Positions 1 through 7,394 of a stretch of DNA of 23,698 nucleotides are shown piece by piece. Every line of letters starts with the position of its first letter. Within the stretch, counting starts at the first letter, position 1. The position numbers were made by a program, and so were the translations under genes. The DNA is from an uncultured Eubacteriales bacterium. GTDB taxonomy: Bacteria > Bacillota > Clostridia > Oscillospirales > Oscillospiraceae. The stretch covers positions 1 through 23,698 of the forward strand of contig USLX01000016.1 of the NCBI GenBank assembly GCA_900555665.1. Reading direction: 5' to 3'. The notes beneath the pieces are model-generated. The model saw nothing but the letters and a program-made list of their open reading frames with translations, did not search any database and was not told where the DNA came from.

Positions 1-1
1 C

Positions 2-433
2 AACCATCCGGCAAACCTCTTCGTCGCCGGCTTCATCGGCACGCCGCAGATGAACCTCTTCGATGCCACACTCGCGAAGAAGGGTGACAAATACGTTGCC
101 ACCGTGCAGGGCAAGGACTTTGAGCTCCCGGCTGACAAGCAGGAGGCCCTCAAGTCCATGACCGACATCCCCACCGACATCATCGTTGGCGTCCGCCCCG
201 TCCATGTCCATCTCGCCGACGACGGCATCGACGCCACGATCGACGTCTCCGAGCTGATGGGCTCCGAGCTGCACCTGCACGTCAACTCCGACGGCAAGGA
301 TGTCGTCATCGTCGTCCCGACCACGGACATCGACGTCGATGCGATCCACGGCGGCCATAAGCCCATCAAGTATTCCTTCCGCCCCGAGCTCATGCACTTC
401 TTCCGCAAGGATACCGAAAAAAATCTCTTCTGA
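2..433 (+). CDS. Sugar ABC transporter ATP-binding protein, C-terminal part (MsmX/UgpC type)
   Basis: The gene is cut by the left edge of the window; only about the last 143 codons are present, read in the frame beginning at base 2. The visible part opens with the residues NHPANLFVAGFIGTPQMNLF, which is the hallmark segment between the nucleotide-binding domain and the C-terminal TOBE/regulatory domain of MalK/UgpC/MsmX ATPases of carbohydrate (CUT1) importers. The remainder, with IIVGVRPVHVHL and a beta-rich tail, fits the TOBE domain. Walker motifs and the signature lie outside the window. Such ATPases energise uptake of oligosaccharides or glycerol-3-phosphate and often serve several transporters; the substrate cannot be read from this piece. 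The gene stops with TGA and is followed within a few bases by a strong intrinsic terminator, so it ends its transcript. Confidence 0.9.
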   Translation, partial: NHPANLFVAGFIGTPQMNLFDATLAKKGDKYVATVQGKDFELPADKQEALKSMTDIPTDIIVGVRPVHVHLADDGIDATIDVSELMGSELHLHVNSDGKDVVIVVPTTDIDVDAIHGGHKPIKYSFRPELMHFFRKDTEKNLF

Positions 434-437
434 TCCC

Positions 438-465
438 AAGGCCCCCTCTTTGAGGGGGCCTTTTT
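438..465 (+). terminator. Intrinsic terminator after the ABC ATPase gene
   Basis: A perfect 11-bp stem (438-448 with 452-462) rich in G and C, a TTT loop, and a run of five T. It begins 4 bases after the stop codon of the ABC ATPase gene. Confidence 0.9.
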
Positions 466-607
466 GGATCAAAAGAGAAAAGAAGCAGCCCCGCGGCAGG
501 CGCACGGCAGGGCAGGGGAATCTTCAGTTGTACCCTGCCTCCGGGTTTGCCGGCAGGGCGCAGTCTGTGTGGAAAGGATGGAGCGCCCATGGCCTCGGCG
601 GCGTTCC

Positions 608-1306
608 TCAGCCAAGGGCGGTCCAGCATTCGTGCGCGCCGGTCTGCGACGCGGTATGGTCGACCGCTGCCTCCTGTAGCGGCAGAAAATAGCGGGCGTT
701 CGCATCGCGGTTGTCCGAGAAAATGGGCATGCCGATGAGCAGATTGTCCAGCGAGGCCGGCGTCCGCCCCAGCAGCGCGTTGAAAATCTCAGCCGTCTGC
801 CCGCGCGTGAGCGGTGCATCGGGATCAAACTGTTCTCCGTCAAAGCCCATCACCCAGCCGTAGCCGGTGGAAAAGCTGCGCTCCTGCGCTTCCCAGCCCG
901 CCTCCAGTGCCGGCCAGCGCGCCGCCGCCTCCTCATGCCGGGAAAGGCGCGCGAGTGCCGCGGCCAGCTCCGGCCCCGTGACGCCCCGGTCCGGATGAAA
1001 GAGCCCGTCCGGTTCCGGATTCATCAGCTCGGCGCTGCAGACGAGCCCAACCGCATCCGCCGCCCAGTGTTCCGCCGGGACGTCCGGGCAGGAAGACGGC
1101 GCTTCCGCATCCGGCTTGTCGGCAAGACGCTGGAAGATCACCGCCAGCTGCGCCCGCGTGAGCGCGGCGCCGGGACGGATGCTGCCATCCGGGAAACCGG
1201 TCAGATAGGCCCCGTGGAACGCTTCTGCCGCGCGGACAGCCCCGGCCGCTGAAATCAAAAGTGCCGCCATCAACGCCGCAGCGGCCAAACACCGAATCAT
1301 TCGCAT
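608..1306 (-). CDS. Small secreted SLH (S-layer homology) domain protein
   Basis: This encodes 232 residues. I placed the start at the ATG at 1306-1304 because an AAAGGAGGT ribosome binding site lies 7 bases upstream; the open frame continues further upstream without such a signal. The N-terminus, MRMIRCLAAAALMAALLISA then AGAVRA, is a signal peptide with probable cleavage near residue 26. Three SLH-like repeats follow. The first is clear (GFPDGSIRPGAALTRAQLAVIF), the second is weaker (CPDVPAEHWAADAVGLV), and the third carries GFDGEQFDPDAPLTRGQTAEIF. SLH repeats anchor proteins to secondary cell-wall polymers of Gram-positive bacteria. The last 50 residues have no recognised domain, so this may be an SLH-only cell-surface protein or one that lost its effector domain. 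It is transcribed away from trpB2, and I see no convincing promoter or terminator for it. Confidence 0.8.
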   Translation of the reverse strand: MRMIRCLAAAALMAALLISAAGAVRAAEAFHGAYLTGFPDGSIRPGAALTRAQLAVIFQRLADKPDAEAPSSCPDVPAEHWAADAVGLVCSAELMNPEPDGLFHPDRGVTGPELAAALARLSRHEEAAARWPALEAGWEAQERSFSTGYGWVMGFDGEQFDPDAPLTRGQTAEIFNALLGRTPASLDNLLIGMPIFSDNRDANARYFLPLQEAAVDHTASQTGAHECWTALG

Positions 1307-1397
1307 CGCAAAGACCTCCTTTGTGCCCCTCCATTGTCGCACAGCCGCGGCAAATAACCCGTCGTTTCCCGGCACGGAAATTTTTTTGCCTTCCCAC

Positions 1398-1426
1398 TTG
1401 ACAAAGCCTGACTGTAGCGGTATACT
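1398..1426 (+). promoter_or_regulatory. Sigma-A type promoter for the T-box/trpB2 transcript
   Basis: TTGACA at 1398-1403 and TATACT at 1421-1426 are separated by 17 bases, close to the vegetative consensus. Transcription would start near 1433, just before the T-box leader. Confidence 0.85.
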
Positions 1427-1432
1427 TCTCCC

Positions 1433-1706
1433 ATATAAACCGTTGAAGAAGTGGAAGTAAGCAGAACGCAGCCCGTCCAAGAGAGCCGCCGATGGTGTGA
1501 GTGCGGTACGGAGCGTCTGGCCGAATGGGCTTCTGAGGGTGCGCCGAACGAACAGTAGGCAAGCCGGAGCAGGGCGCTCCGTTATCAAAGGCCGGTATGT
1601 GTTGGCATACGCAAAGCGGGCGCGCAAGCGCCAAGCCGGGTGGCACCGCAGGAACGTTGATACCGCTCCTGTCCCAGCAAAACAGCTGGGACAGGAGCGT
1701 TTTTTA
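1433..1706 (+). promoter_or_regulatory. T-box riboswitch, tryptophan-specific (TGG specifier)
   Basis: This untranslated leader of about 270 bases carries the ordered landmarks of a T-box. The Stem I motif AGAGAG is at 1480-1485 and its partner GGTGTGAG at 1494-1501. The specifier region GAA-TGG-GCTTCTGAG puts the Trp codon TGG at 1526-1528. The conserved T-box sequence GGGTGGCACC is at 1638-1647, and a terminator ends the leader. The bases TGGC at 1641-1644 would pair with a tRNA acceptor end GCCA. That requires discriminator base G, which is what bacterial tRNA-Trp carries, so two independent positions point to tRNA-Trp. The terminator has a 15-bp stem (1664-1678 with 1685-1699) and six T. 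Expected logic: uncharged tRNA-Trp stabilises the antiterminator and switches trpB2 on. The stretch 1307-1787 holds no gene other than this control region. Confidence 0.93.
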
Positions 1707-1787
1707 TTTCCGGCGTCTCGCGCGCCCAGCGCGAAACGGCACGATGATCGCAAGCCAAGTCAGTTTAAATTGAAGGAGGATGTTAAA

Positions 1788-3164
1788 ATGGCTGAACAGA
1801 AAATCCCGTACAAAATCTACCTTTCCGAAGAGGAAATGCCGAAGGCCTGGTACAATGTCCGGGCCGATATGAAAACGAAGCCCGCGCCGCTGGTCAATCC
1901 CGCAACCGGCAAGCCCTGCACGGCGGACGATCTGCGCCCCGTCTTTTGCGACGAGTTGATCCGGCAGGAGCTGGACGACGACACGGCCTACATCCCCATC
2001 CCGCAGGAGATCCGCGACTTCTATAAGATGTACCGTCCGTCTCCCCTCGTGCGGGCCTACTGCCTGGAGGAAAAGCTGCAGACCCCTGCAAAAATCTACT
2101 ATAAATTCGAGGGCAACAACACCTCCGGCTCCCACAAGCTCAACTCTGCCATTGCACAGGCCTATTACGCCAAGCAGCAGGGCCTCAAGGGCGTCACAAC
2201 CGAGACCGGCGCCGGCCAGTGGGGCACGGCCCTCTCGATGGCGTGCAGCTATCTCGGCCTCGACTGCAAGGTCTACATGGTCAAGGTCAGCTACGAGCAA
2301 AAGCCCTTCCGCCGCGAGGTGATGCGCACCTATGGCGCCTCCGTGACGCCGTCGCCCTCGGAAACGACGAACGTCGGCCGCGCAATTTTGAAGGAGCACC
2401 CCGGCACGACCGGTTCGCTCGGCTGTGCAATCTCCGAGGCCGTCGAGGCCGCGGTTTCCACGCCTGGCTACCGCTATGTGCTCGGCAGCGTGCTCAATCA
2501 GGTGCTCCTGCACCAGAGCATCATCGGCCTCGAGACGAAAACCGCGCTCGACAAATACGGTATCGTGCCGGACGTCATCATCGGCTGCGCCGGCGGCGGC
2601 AGCAACCTCGGCGGCCTGATTGCGCCGTTCATGGGCGAAAAGCTGCGCGGCGAACGCGATTACCGCATCATCGCCGTCGAGCCGGCCTCCTGCCCGAGCC
2701 TGACCCGCGGCAAATTTGCCTACGACTTCTGCGACACCGGCAAGGTCTGCCCGCTGGCCAAGATGTATACGCTCGGCAGCAGCTTCATCCCCTCGCCGAA
2801 CCACGCCGGCGGCCTGCGCTACCACGGAATGAGCGGCATCCTCTCGCAGCTCTACCACGACGGACTGATGGAGGCCGTGAGCGTCGGGCAGACGAAGGTC
2901 TTCGAAGCGGCGGAGTATTTCGCGCGGGTCGAGGGCATCCTTCCTGCGCCGGAATCGAGCCATGCCATCCGCGCTGCCATCGACGAGGCCCTGCGCTGCA
3001 AGGAAACCGGCAAGGAGGAGACAATTGTCTTCGGTCTGACCGGCACCGGTTATTTCGACATGGTCGCCTATGAAAAATTCCACAACGGCGAGATGAGCGA
3101 CGATATCCCGACGGACGAGGATCTGGCGCGCAGCTTCGCCCAGCTCCCCGTGGTCAACGCATAA
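1788..3164 (+). CDS. trpB2: TrpB2-type tryptophan synthase beta chain (PLP enzyme)
   Basis: This encodes 458 residues. The ATG at 1788 is preceded by AAGGAGG at 1773-1779. It is a PLP-dependent beta-synthase of the TrpB2 (TrpB-like) subgroup: longer than TrpB1, with an N-terminal extension through IPQEIRDFYKMYRPSPLVRA. The PLP Schiff-base lysine is K117 in SGSHKLNSA, and the glycine-rich phosphate loop GCAGGGSN lies at about residues 266-273. TrpB enzymes condense indole with serine to give tryptophan. TrpB2 proteins generally act without forming the tight TrpA complex, and no trpA or other trp gene adjoins it, so salvage of free indole is the likely role. The Trp T-box immediately upstream supports tryptophan rather than another amino acid as product. 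The gene is monocistronic and ends at a bidirectional terminator. Confidence 0.92.
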   Translation: MAEQKIPYKIYLSEEEMPKAWYNVRADMKTKPAPLVNPATGKPCTADDLRPVFCDELIRQELDDDTAYIPIPQEIRDFYKMYRPSPLVRAYCLEEKLQTPAKIYYKFEGNNTSGSHKLNSAIAQAYYAKQQGLKGVTTETGAGQWGTALSMACSYLGLDCKVYMVKVSYEQKPFRREVMRTYGASVTPSPSETTNVGRAILKEHPGTTGSLGCAISEAVEAAVSTPGYRYVLGSVLNQVLLHQSIIGLETKTALDKYGIVPDVIIGCAGGGSNLGGLIAPFMGEKLRGERDYRIIAVEPASCPSLTRGKFAYDFCDTGKVCPLAKMYTLGSSFIPSPNHAGGLRYHGMSGILSQLYHDGLMEAVSVGQTKVFEAAEYFARVEGILPAPESSHAIRAAIDEALRCKETGKEETIVFGLTGTGYFDMVAYEKFHNGEMSDDIPTDEDLARSFAQLPVVNA

Positions 3165-3179
3165 CCTTTCGTTTCTCAA

Positions 3180-3214
3180 AAAACAGGTGAACCGCGAAGC
3201 GGTTCACCTGTTTT
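3180..3214. terminator. Bidirectional intrinsic terminator between convergent transcripts
   Basis: A perfect 16-bp stem (3180-3195 with 3199-3214) with a GAA loop. The upper strand ends in TTTT-A after the stem, and the lower strand reads into a run of T (A-run 3178-3183 on the top strand). It serves trpB2 from the left and the minus-strand gene pair from the right; the stop codon of the 141-residue gene lies at its edge. Confidence 0.9.
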
Positions 3215-3638
3215 ATGCCCATTTTCCGAGAAGAACGCGGAACACACCATAAAAATGGGAGATTCCGTCAAAAATATGCCGGTTCGAGTCCACGGCCCGT
3301 TCGCCGATGTCGATGACGGCCGTGTGCGATTGCATTCGCTCGCCCCAGCCCGCGAGTCTCCGCCCCGTGCGGCCCAGCCGGCGGCCCAACCGCCCGGCCC
3401 GGCGGAACACCACATCGAGATACGCATGCACGAGGATCTCCGTTGCCATCGACCGCTCCGCAACTGCCATCGGCACCCCCAGAAGCGCCTCGTAGCGCGC
3501 GAGGATGTGCCGCGCAAGCGCGCGGGAGCCGTTGCCCCGCTGCGCCAGAAAATCCATCAGCGCGTGGTCGGTATCGATGCGGACGATCTGCGGCGCATAG
3601 CGGACGGTCACACCCGCAAAAAGGTACTCCTCCTGCAT
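3213..3638 (-). CDS. Conserved-looking hypothetical protein, 141 aa
   Basis: I do not recognise this family. The 141-residue protein has no signal peptide or obvious membrane segment and looks mostly helical, with an Arg-rich middle (RRAGRLGRRLGRTGRR). The ATG at 3638 directly abuts the TAA of the upstream gene (TAAATG), and GGAGGG lies just before it inside that gene's end, so the two are translationally coupled. The start, ribosome binding site and termination inside a shared terminator hairpin all support a real gene. It is probably cytoplasmic. Its constant position after an exported phosphoesterase-like protein is the only functional hint, and I assign no function. Confidence 0.7.
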   Translation of the reverse strand: MQEEYLFAGVTVRYAPQIVRIDTDHALMDFLAQRGNGSRALARHILARYEALLGVPMAVAERSMATEILVHAYLDVVFRRAGRLGRRLGRTGRRLAGWGERMQSHTAVIDIGERAVDSNRHIFDGISHFYGVFRVLLGKWA

Positions 3639-4721
3639 TTAGCCCTCCGTAGCCAGCCGGAATGTCATGCGCACCGGGTTGTGATCCGAGTTGGCAAAGC
3701 CAAGATCCACGACCTCGCTGTCCACAACCTCGATGTTCGGCGAGACCAGGAAGCCGTCCACGGTCAGCCGCAGCTGCCCGGCCTGATACGGCCCGTCCGC
3801 GTTGCGGCAGGACGCAGCAGGCGCTTCCGGGTCGACCGGCGCGATCAGTTGAAGATCCGTCGCTTCGATGAGGTCGGTGCGGATCGGCTGCGCCCAGGTG
3901 TAATCCCCGGTGTCGACGCCGAAATACTGCGTGCTCCCGCCCGGGAGCAGATCCTTGTTGAAATCGCCGCCGCCCACGACGTAGTTGCCCGCCTCATATT
4001 CCGCCTGCATATCCGCCAGGAGCAGCTCGAGCTGTTCGTCGGCGATTGTTCCGTCGGAGGAATAGGCCGAGAGGTGCAGGTCGTAGAGCACCAATTCTCG
4101 TCCGTTTTCCACCGGTACGCGCGACACGCTATAGCACCGGTCAAGGTCGAGCAGCTTCGTAAATCCCGTCTCCACCGGCAGGCTCCGCCGCACCGCGCTC
4201 TGCACGTCAAATTCCGTCAGCATCAAAAGTCCCGACCGGCTCGCGCCGTGCGGGTGGCGGAATGGATAGAGCAGAAACGGTGAATCATAATTCACGGCAA
4301 AGACCGACGAATGACCGGGGAGCGCCGCATAGAGCCATTCCCGCTCGTCGATATGGTAGGTGCGCGTGGAGTCAAAGTCGACTTCCTGCAGGAAATAGAC
4401 ATCCGCCGCCTGCTCCTGCACGCGCGCGGCGATCTCGTCGAGGTTGATCTTCAGGCGCTCCTCGCTCCACGCCCATGATTCCGTGCCTCCGTCCATGAAG
4501 AAGCCGTAGTCGTCCTCATACGCGCCAAACCCGATGTTCCACGTCAGCACGCGGTAGTCCCGCCCAGTCTGCGCGATAGGCTGCGGCTCCTGCGCATAGA
4601 TGTCGAGCGTCTGATTGTCCGGAATGCGGTGATAATCGAGAAAGACGTATGCCACATAGCCGCCCACAAGCACCAGCAGCGCAAGCAGAACGAAAAACAA
4701 AATTTTCCAGAACTTTTTCAT
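3639..4721 (-). CDS. Membrane-anchored endonuclease/exonuclease/phosphatase (EEP) family protein
   Basis: This encodes 360 residues. I chose the ATG at 4721-4719 (MKKFWKILFF) because GAGGGG sits 7 bases upstream; an upstream in-frame TTG would overlap that site. Residues 6-29 form one hydrophobic segment, an uncleaved anchor or signal peptide, so the catalytic domain would lie outside the membrane. EEP fold motifs appear in order: LTWNIGFG (N62), FLQEVD (metal-binding E113), YDLHLSAY (H216), GGGDFN (D253, N255) and SDHNPV (D346, H347). The family hydrolyses phosphodiester or phosphomonoester bonds in nucleic acids, inositol phosphates or sphingomyelin. The substrate here is unknown, and an extracellular nuclease or phosphatase is equally possible. 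It is the first gene of a two-gene minus-strand operon with its own promoter. Confidence 0.88.
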   Translation of the reverse strand: MKKFWKILFFVLLALLVLVGGYVAYVFLDYHRIPDNQTLDIYAQEPQPIAQTGRDYRVLTWNIGFGAYEDDYGFFMDGGTESWAWSEERLKINLDEIAARVQEQAADVYFLQEVDFDSTRTYHIDEREWLYAALPGHSSVFAVNYDSPFLLYPFRHPHGASRSGLLMLTEFDVQSAVRRSLPVETGFTKLLDLDRCYSVSRVPVENGRELVLYDLHLSAYSSDGTIADEQLELLLADMQAEYEAGNYVVGGGDFNKDLLPGGSTQYFGVDTGDYTWAQPIRTDLIEATDLQLIAPVDPEAPAASCRNADGPYQAGQLRLTVDGFLVSPNIEVVDSEVVDLGFANSDHNPVRMTFRLATEG

Positions 4722-4751
4722 AAGCAAACCCCTCAAATTTCTTTTGCTTCT

Positions 4752-4780
4752 ATCATACCCGATTCACGCCGGAATTGCAA
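4752..4780 (-). promoter_or_regulatory. Promoter for the EEP operon (minus strand)
   Basis: Read on the minus strand: TTGCAA (4780-4775), a 17-base spacer, then TATGAT (4757-4752). The start point would be near 4745, giving a leader of about 24 bases that contains the GAGGGG site. The -35 hexamer is shared with the divergent plus-strand promoter. Confidence 0.7.
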
Positions 4781-4803
4781 TCCGCCGCAAAACATGCTAT
4801 GCT
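4775..4803 (+). promoter_or_regulatory. Promoter for the CmpB-type permease gene (plus strand)
   Basis: TTGCAA at 4775-4780, a 17-base spacer, and TATGCT at 4798-4803. The start point would be near 4810, almost on the ribosome binding site GGAGGG at 4811-4816, so the leader would be very short. Confidence 0.65.
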
Positions 4804-4821
4804 GTTGCACGGAGGGATCTT

Positions 4822-5571
4822 ATGACAACATATCAGGTGTTTTTGATCATTGTATTTCTGTTCTTCTTTGGCTCCGGCGGCGGCTGGGTGCTGGAGCTGT
4901 TCTTCCGCCGCTTCTTCTCCGGGGCCAACCCCGAGCGCAAGTGGCTGAACCCCGGCTTTCTCTTCGGCCCCTGCGTGCCGCTTTACGGCTTCGGCACGGT
5001 GGTGCTGTTCGTGCTCAGCGAGTTTGAGAGCCAGATCTTCGGCCGGTTTGGCGGCAGTTGGTGGTACTATCTTGTGATGTTCTTCGGCATGGCCCTCGCG
5101 ATGACGGCGCTGGAATACATCGCGGGCCTGATGAGCCTGAAGGTCATGCACCTGCGCCTCTGGGACTATACGAACTGCTGGGGCAACATTCAGGGCCTGA
5201 TCTGCCCGCTGTTCACGTTCTTCTGGGGCGTGCTCGCTGCGCTCTACTATTTCCTGCTCTATCCGCGCCTGCGCAGGCTGGTGGTCTGGTTCGTGGCGCA
5301 TCCGCTGTTTTCGTTCATTGTGGGCATCTGCTTCGGCATTTTCCTGATTGATTTTGCCTTCTCGCTCCACCTTGGCACGGCGCTGCGCAAGCGCGCGGTC
5401 GAGTTTGACAAGAGCGTCGAGTCCATCGATCTGCAGGCCATCCAGCGCCGTCTGCAAAAGCGCGGCGGCTTCTTCCGCTTTACCTCCATCAAGCCCCTCA
5501 CCGAGCGCATCGACGCCTTCGACGAATTCCTGCACCGCAAGCCCGGTAAAAACGCCACCGCTGCAAAATAA
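4822..5571 (+). CDS. Putative ABC transporter permease, CmpB family membrane protein
   Basis: This encodes 249 residues. The ATG at 4822 follows GGAGGG with a 5-base spacer. The sequence shows about five hydrophobic segments (roughly residues 6-24, 46-64, 80-104, 127-147 and 160-182) and a charged C-terminal tail of about 60 residues. The conserved pattern GGWVLELFFRR, then RKWLNPGFLFGPCVPLYGFG, then LEYIAGLMSLKVMHLRLWDY and GNIQGLICPLFTFFWG is that of the family annotated as putative ABC transporter type IV / CmpB permeases. That name is historical; no ATPase partner is adjacent and the actual role of the family is poorly known. It is probably co-transcribed with the SLH gene 22 bases downstream, so a cell-envelope role is possible. 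Confidence 0.85.
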   Translation: MTTYQVFLIIVFLFFFGSGGGWVLELFFRRFFSGANPERKWLNPGFLFGPCVPLYGFGTVVLFVLSEFESQIFGRFGGSWWYYLVMFFGMALAMTALEYIAGLMSLKVMHLRLWDYTNCWGNIQGLICPLFTFFWGVLAALYYFLLYPRLRRLVVWFVAHPLFSFIVGICFGIFLIDFAFSLHLGTALRKRAVEFDKSVESIDLQAIQRRLQKRGGFFRFTSIKPLTERIDAFDEFLHRKPGKNATAAK

Positions 5572-5593
5572 ATCGAAAAGAGGAGCTGATCCG

Positions 5594-7348
5594 ATGAAAA
5601 AGCTGCTTGCGCTCATCCTTGCCGCAACGCTGCTGCTCGGCTGCGCCGTCACCGCGCAGGCCGCAGATCCCCGCAAGGCAGAGGCCGCTGCGGTGCTCTA
5701 TGACCTTGGCCTCTTCCAGGGCACGGGCACGAATGCCGACGGCACGCCCGATTTCAGCCTTGACCGCGCGGCAAAGCGCGCCGAGGGCGTGACGCTCCTT
5801 GTCCGCCTGCTCGGCATCGACGAGGAAACACTGAAAAACGCCTCCGACGCACCGTTCACCGACGTGCCGGGGTGGGCAAAACCCTACGTCAACTTCGCCT
5901 ACGAAAACGACCTGACAAACGGCATCAGCGCCGACAAGCTCGGCGCAAACGACGCCGTGACCGCCGCGCAGTATCTGACATTCGTTCTCCGCGCGATGGG
6001 TTACGTCTCCGGCGAGGACTTCGACTGGAGCGCCGCCTGGGCCCTGACCGACCGTCTCGGCATCACGCACGGCGAATACAACGCGAAGACAAACAAGTCC
6101 TTCCGGCGCGGCGACGCCGCGCTCGTCTCGGCCTGCGCGCTGAAGGCCGCGTGCAAAAACGGCAAAACGCTCTATGAAAACATCTTCGGCAAGCGCCTGC
6201 CGGACGACCTGCGCGTGCAGCTCTCCGCCCTCGCGGGCGAGACGGCCCGCCGCGACACGTCCAAGGCCGCGGACGGCTATGCCTCCTGCCTCGACGAACT
6301 GGATCTGCCCAGTATTCTGGGCCAGCCGCAGTATTCGCAGAAGCAGATCCGCGCAATGCAGGACTACACGCTCGACCAGCTCAAGGACGCAATCTACACC
6401 GTCCCTGACATGATCCAATACCTTGTCGAGACAAACTACGGTGAAAATCCCATCTGGGAAAACGACATCCATTTCAGCGATGGCAGCTATACATGGGCCA
6501 TCAACAAATCCGCCTCCGGGGCGCTGGCCTCTGACTGCCCGAGCTGCGGCGCAGTCTCAAACCTGACGCGCTACATCCTCGAAGGGGACTACGACGACTG
6601 CGGCTACATCCTCTGGGGCACATATGACAAGGACAAAAACGAGACAAACGGCGGCCATGTCATCAATTTCTATCAGATCGGCAATCAGTATGTGACGTTC
6701 GACTATACGAGCGTCAGCGGCGGCAGCTTCCGCCCGAACGACACGAACTGCTGGGTCGTCGGCAGCACAAAGGCCATCGCCAAGCAGGCCTGCAAGCAGG
6801 AGACGGACGCCTACACCATCCACACCATTGTCCTCGACCGCGGTGCGTACCGGATGCAGCTCCCGCTTGGATGGCGGAACAAAAAGACGGACAAGAGCTG
6901 CTATTTCACCGCCGGGGCCTACCGCTACGACGCGGAGCTGCTCTATCAGGACGCCGACTGGCAGCAGTCCTGCCCAAGCTTTGAATATCATCCGTTCTTC
7001 GACGAGTCCGTCTCCATGGACGAGAGCCGCTATCCCGACTGGGCCTTCGACGGCACAAGCGACGAATACGGCACGCCGTCCGACGTCGCGGGCCTCTGCG
7101 TCTACTATCGCGGCTTCACGATCGAGCCGGGGTATCACTTCGGGCCGATCGAAGAAGGGCAGACCATTCAGGTCTATCTGGACGGCGTCCGTCAGACGAA
7201 TTTCACGCTGCAGAACAGCAGCCCCGCCACCTGCCGCCTGGCCGTGCGGGACGACGGCACCATCGTCTGCGGCCGTGCCAGCGCCGACACGACCATTTAT
7301 ATCCGCTGCGGCACGTCGGAAGGGCGCTACATCCTTGGCGGGCCTTGA
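5594..7348 (+). CDS. Secreted SLH-domain protein with transglutaminase-like region
   Basis: This encodes 584 residues; the ATG at 5594 follows GAGGAG. Residues 1-24 are a signal peptide (MKKLLALILAATLLLGC then AVTAQA). AQA-AD suggests signal peptidase I, although LLGC could pass as a lipobox. Residues 25-205 contain SLH-like repeats, clearest around FTDVPGWAKPYVNFAYENDL and the following VTAAQYLTFVLRAMGY. Residues about 290-400 resemble a transglutaminase/papain-like core: C318 (SCGAVSNLTRYIL), H355 (GGHVINFY) and D370 (VTFDYTS) have the order and spacing of a Cys-His-Asp triad. The last 180 residues are beta-rich and unassigned. The protein is probably anchored to the cell wall by SLH repeats and acts on peptides or wall material, which is inferred. 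It follows the CmpB-family gene closely with no promoter between them. Confidence 0.82.
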   Translation: MKKLLALILAATLLLGCAVTAQAADPRKAEAAAVLYDLGLFQGTGTNADGTPDFSLDRAAKRAEGVTLLVRLLGIDEETLKNASDAPFTDVPGWAKPYVNFAYENDLTNGISADKLGANDAVTAAQYLTFVLRAMGYVSGEDFDWSAAWALTDRLGITHGEYNAKTNKSFRRGDAALVSACALKAACKNGKTLYENIFGKRLPDDLRVQLSALAGETARRDTSKAADGYASCLDELDLPSILGQPQYSQKQIRAMQDYTLDQLKDAIYTVPDMIQYLVETNYGENPIWENDIHFSDGSYTWAINKSASGALASDCPSCGAVSNLTRYILEGDYDDCGYILWGTYDKDKNETNGGHVINFYQIGNQYVTFDYTSVSGGSFRPNDTNCWVVGSTKAIAKQACKQETDAYTIHTIVLDRGAYRMQLPLGWRNKKTDKSCYFTAGAYRYDAELLYQDADWQQSCPSFEYHPFFDESVSMDESRYPDWAFDGTSDEYGTPSDVAGLCVYYRGFTIEPGYHFGPIEEGQTIQVYLDGVRQTNFTLQNSSPATCRLAVRDDGTIVCGRASADTTIYIRCGTSEGRYILGGP

Positions 7349-7394
7349 GCACTGATATCTCAAAATAAAAATAAGAATTATTTTTATTTTCTAC

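Noticed and set aside
1307..1753. N-terminal extension of the minus-strand SLH gene to 1753
   Set aside because: The extension runs through the T-box and its promoter, whereas the ATG at 1306 has an ideal ribosome binding site and starts a signal peptide.
1497..1787. N-terminal extension of trpB2 from 1497
   Set aside because: This stretch is the T-box leader and its terminator; the ATG at 1788 has a strong ribosome binding site and gives the normal protein.
1704..3179. Long minus-strand frame (491 codons) opposite trpB2
   Set aside because: It is an antisense shadow of a well-supported gene in GC-rich DNA; it has no ribosome binding site or recognisable domain. The same applies to the long minus-strand frames at 9394-11058, 12241-13698, 14088-15479 and 19543-20505.
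5594..5665. Lipoprotein signal in the SLH/transglutaminase-like protein
   Set aside because: LLGC fits a lipobox loosely, but the hydrophobic core continues to a good signal peptidase I site (AQA-AD) and SLH repeats already provide wall anchoring; left undecided.
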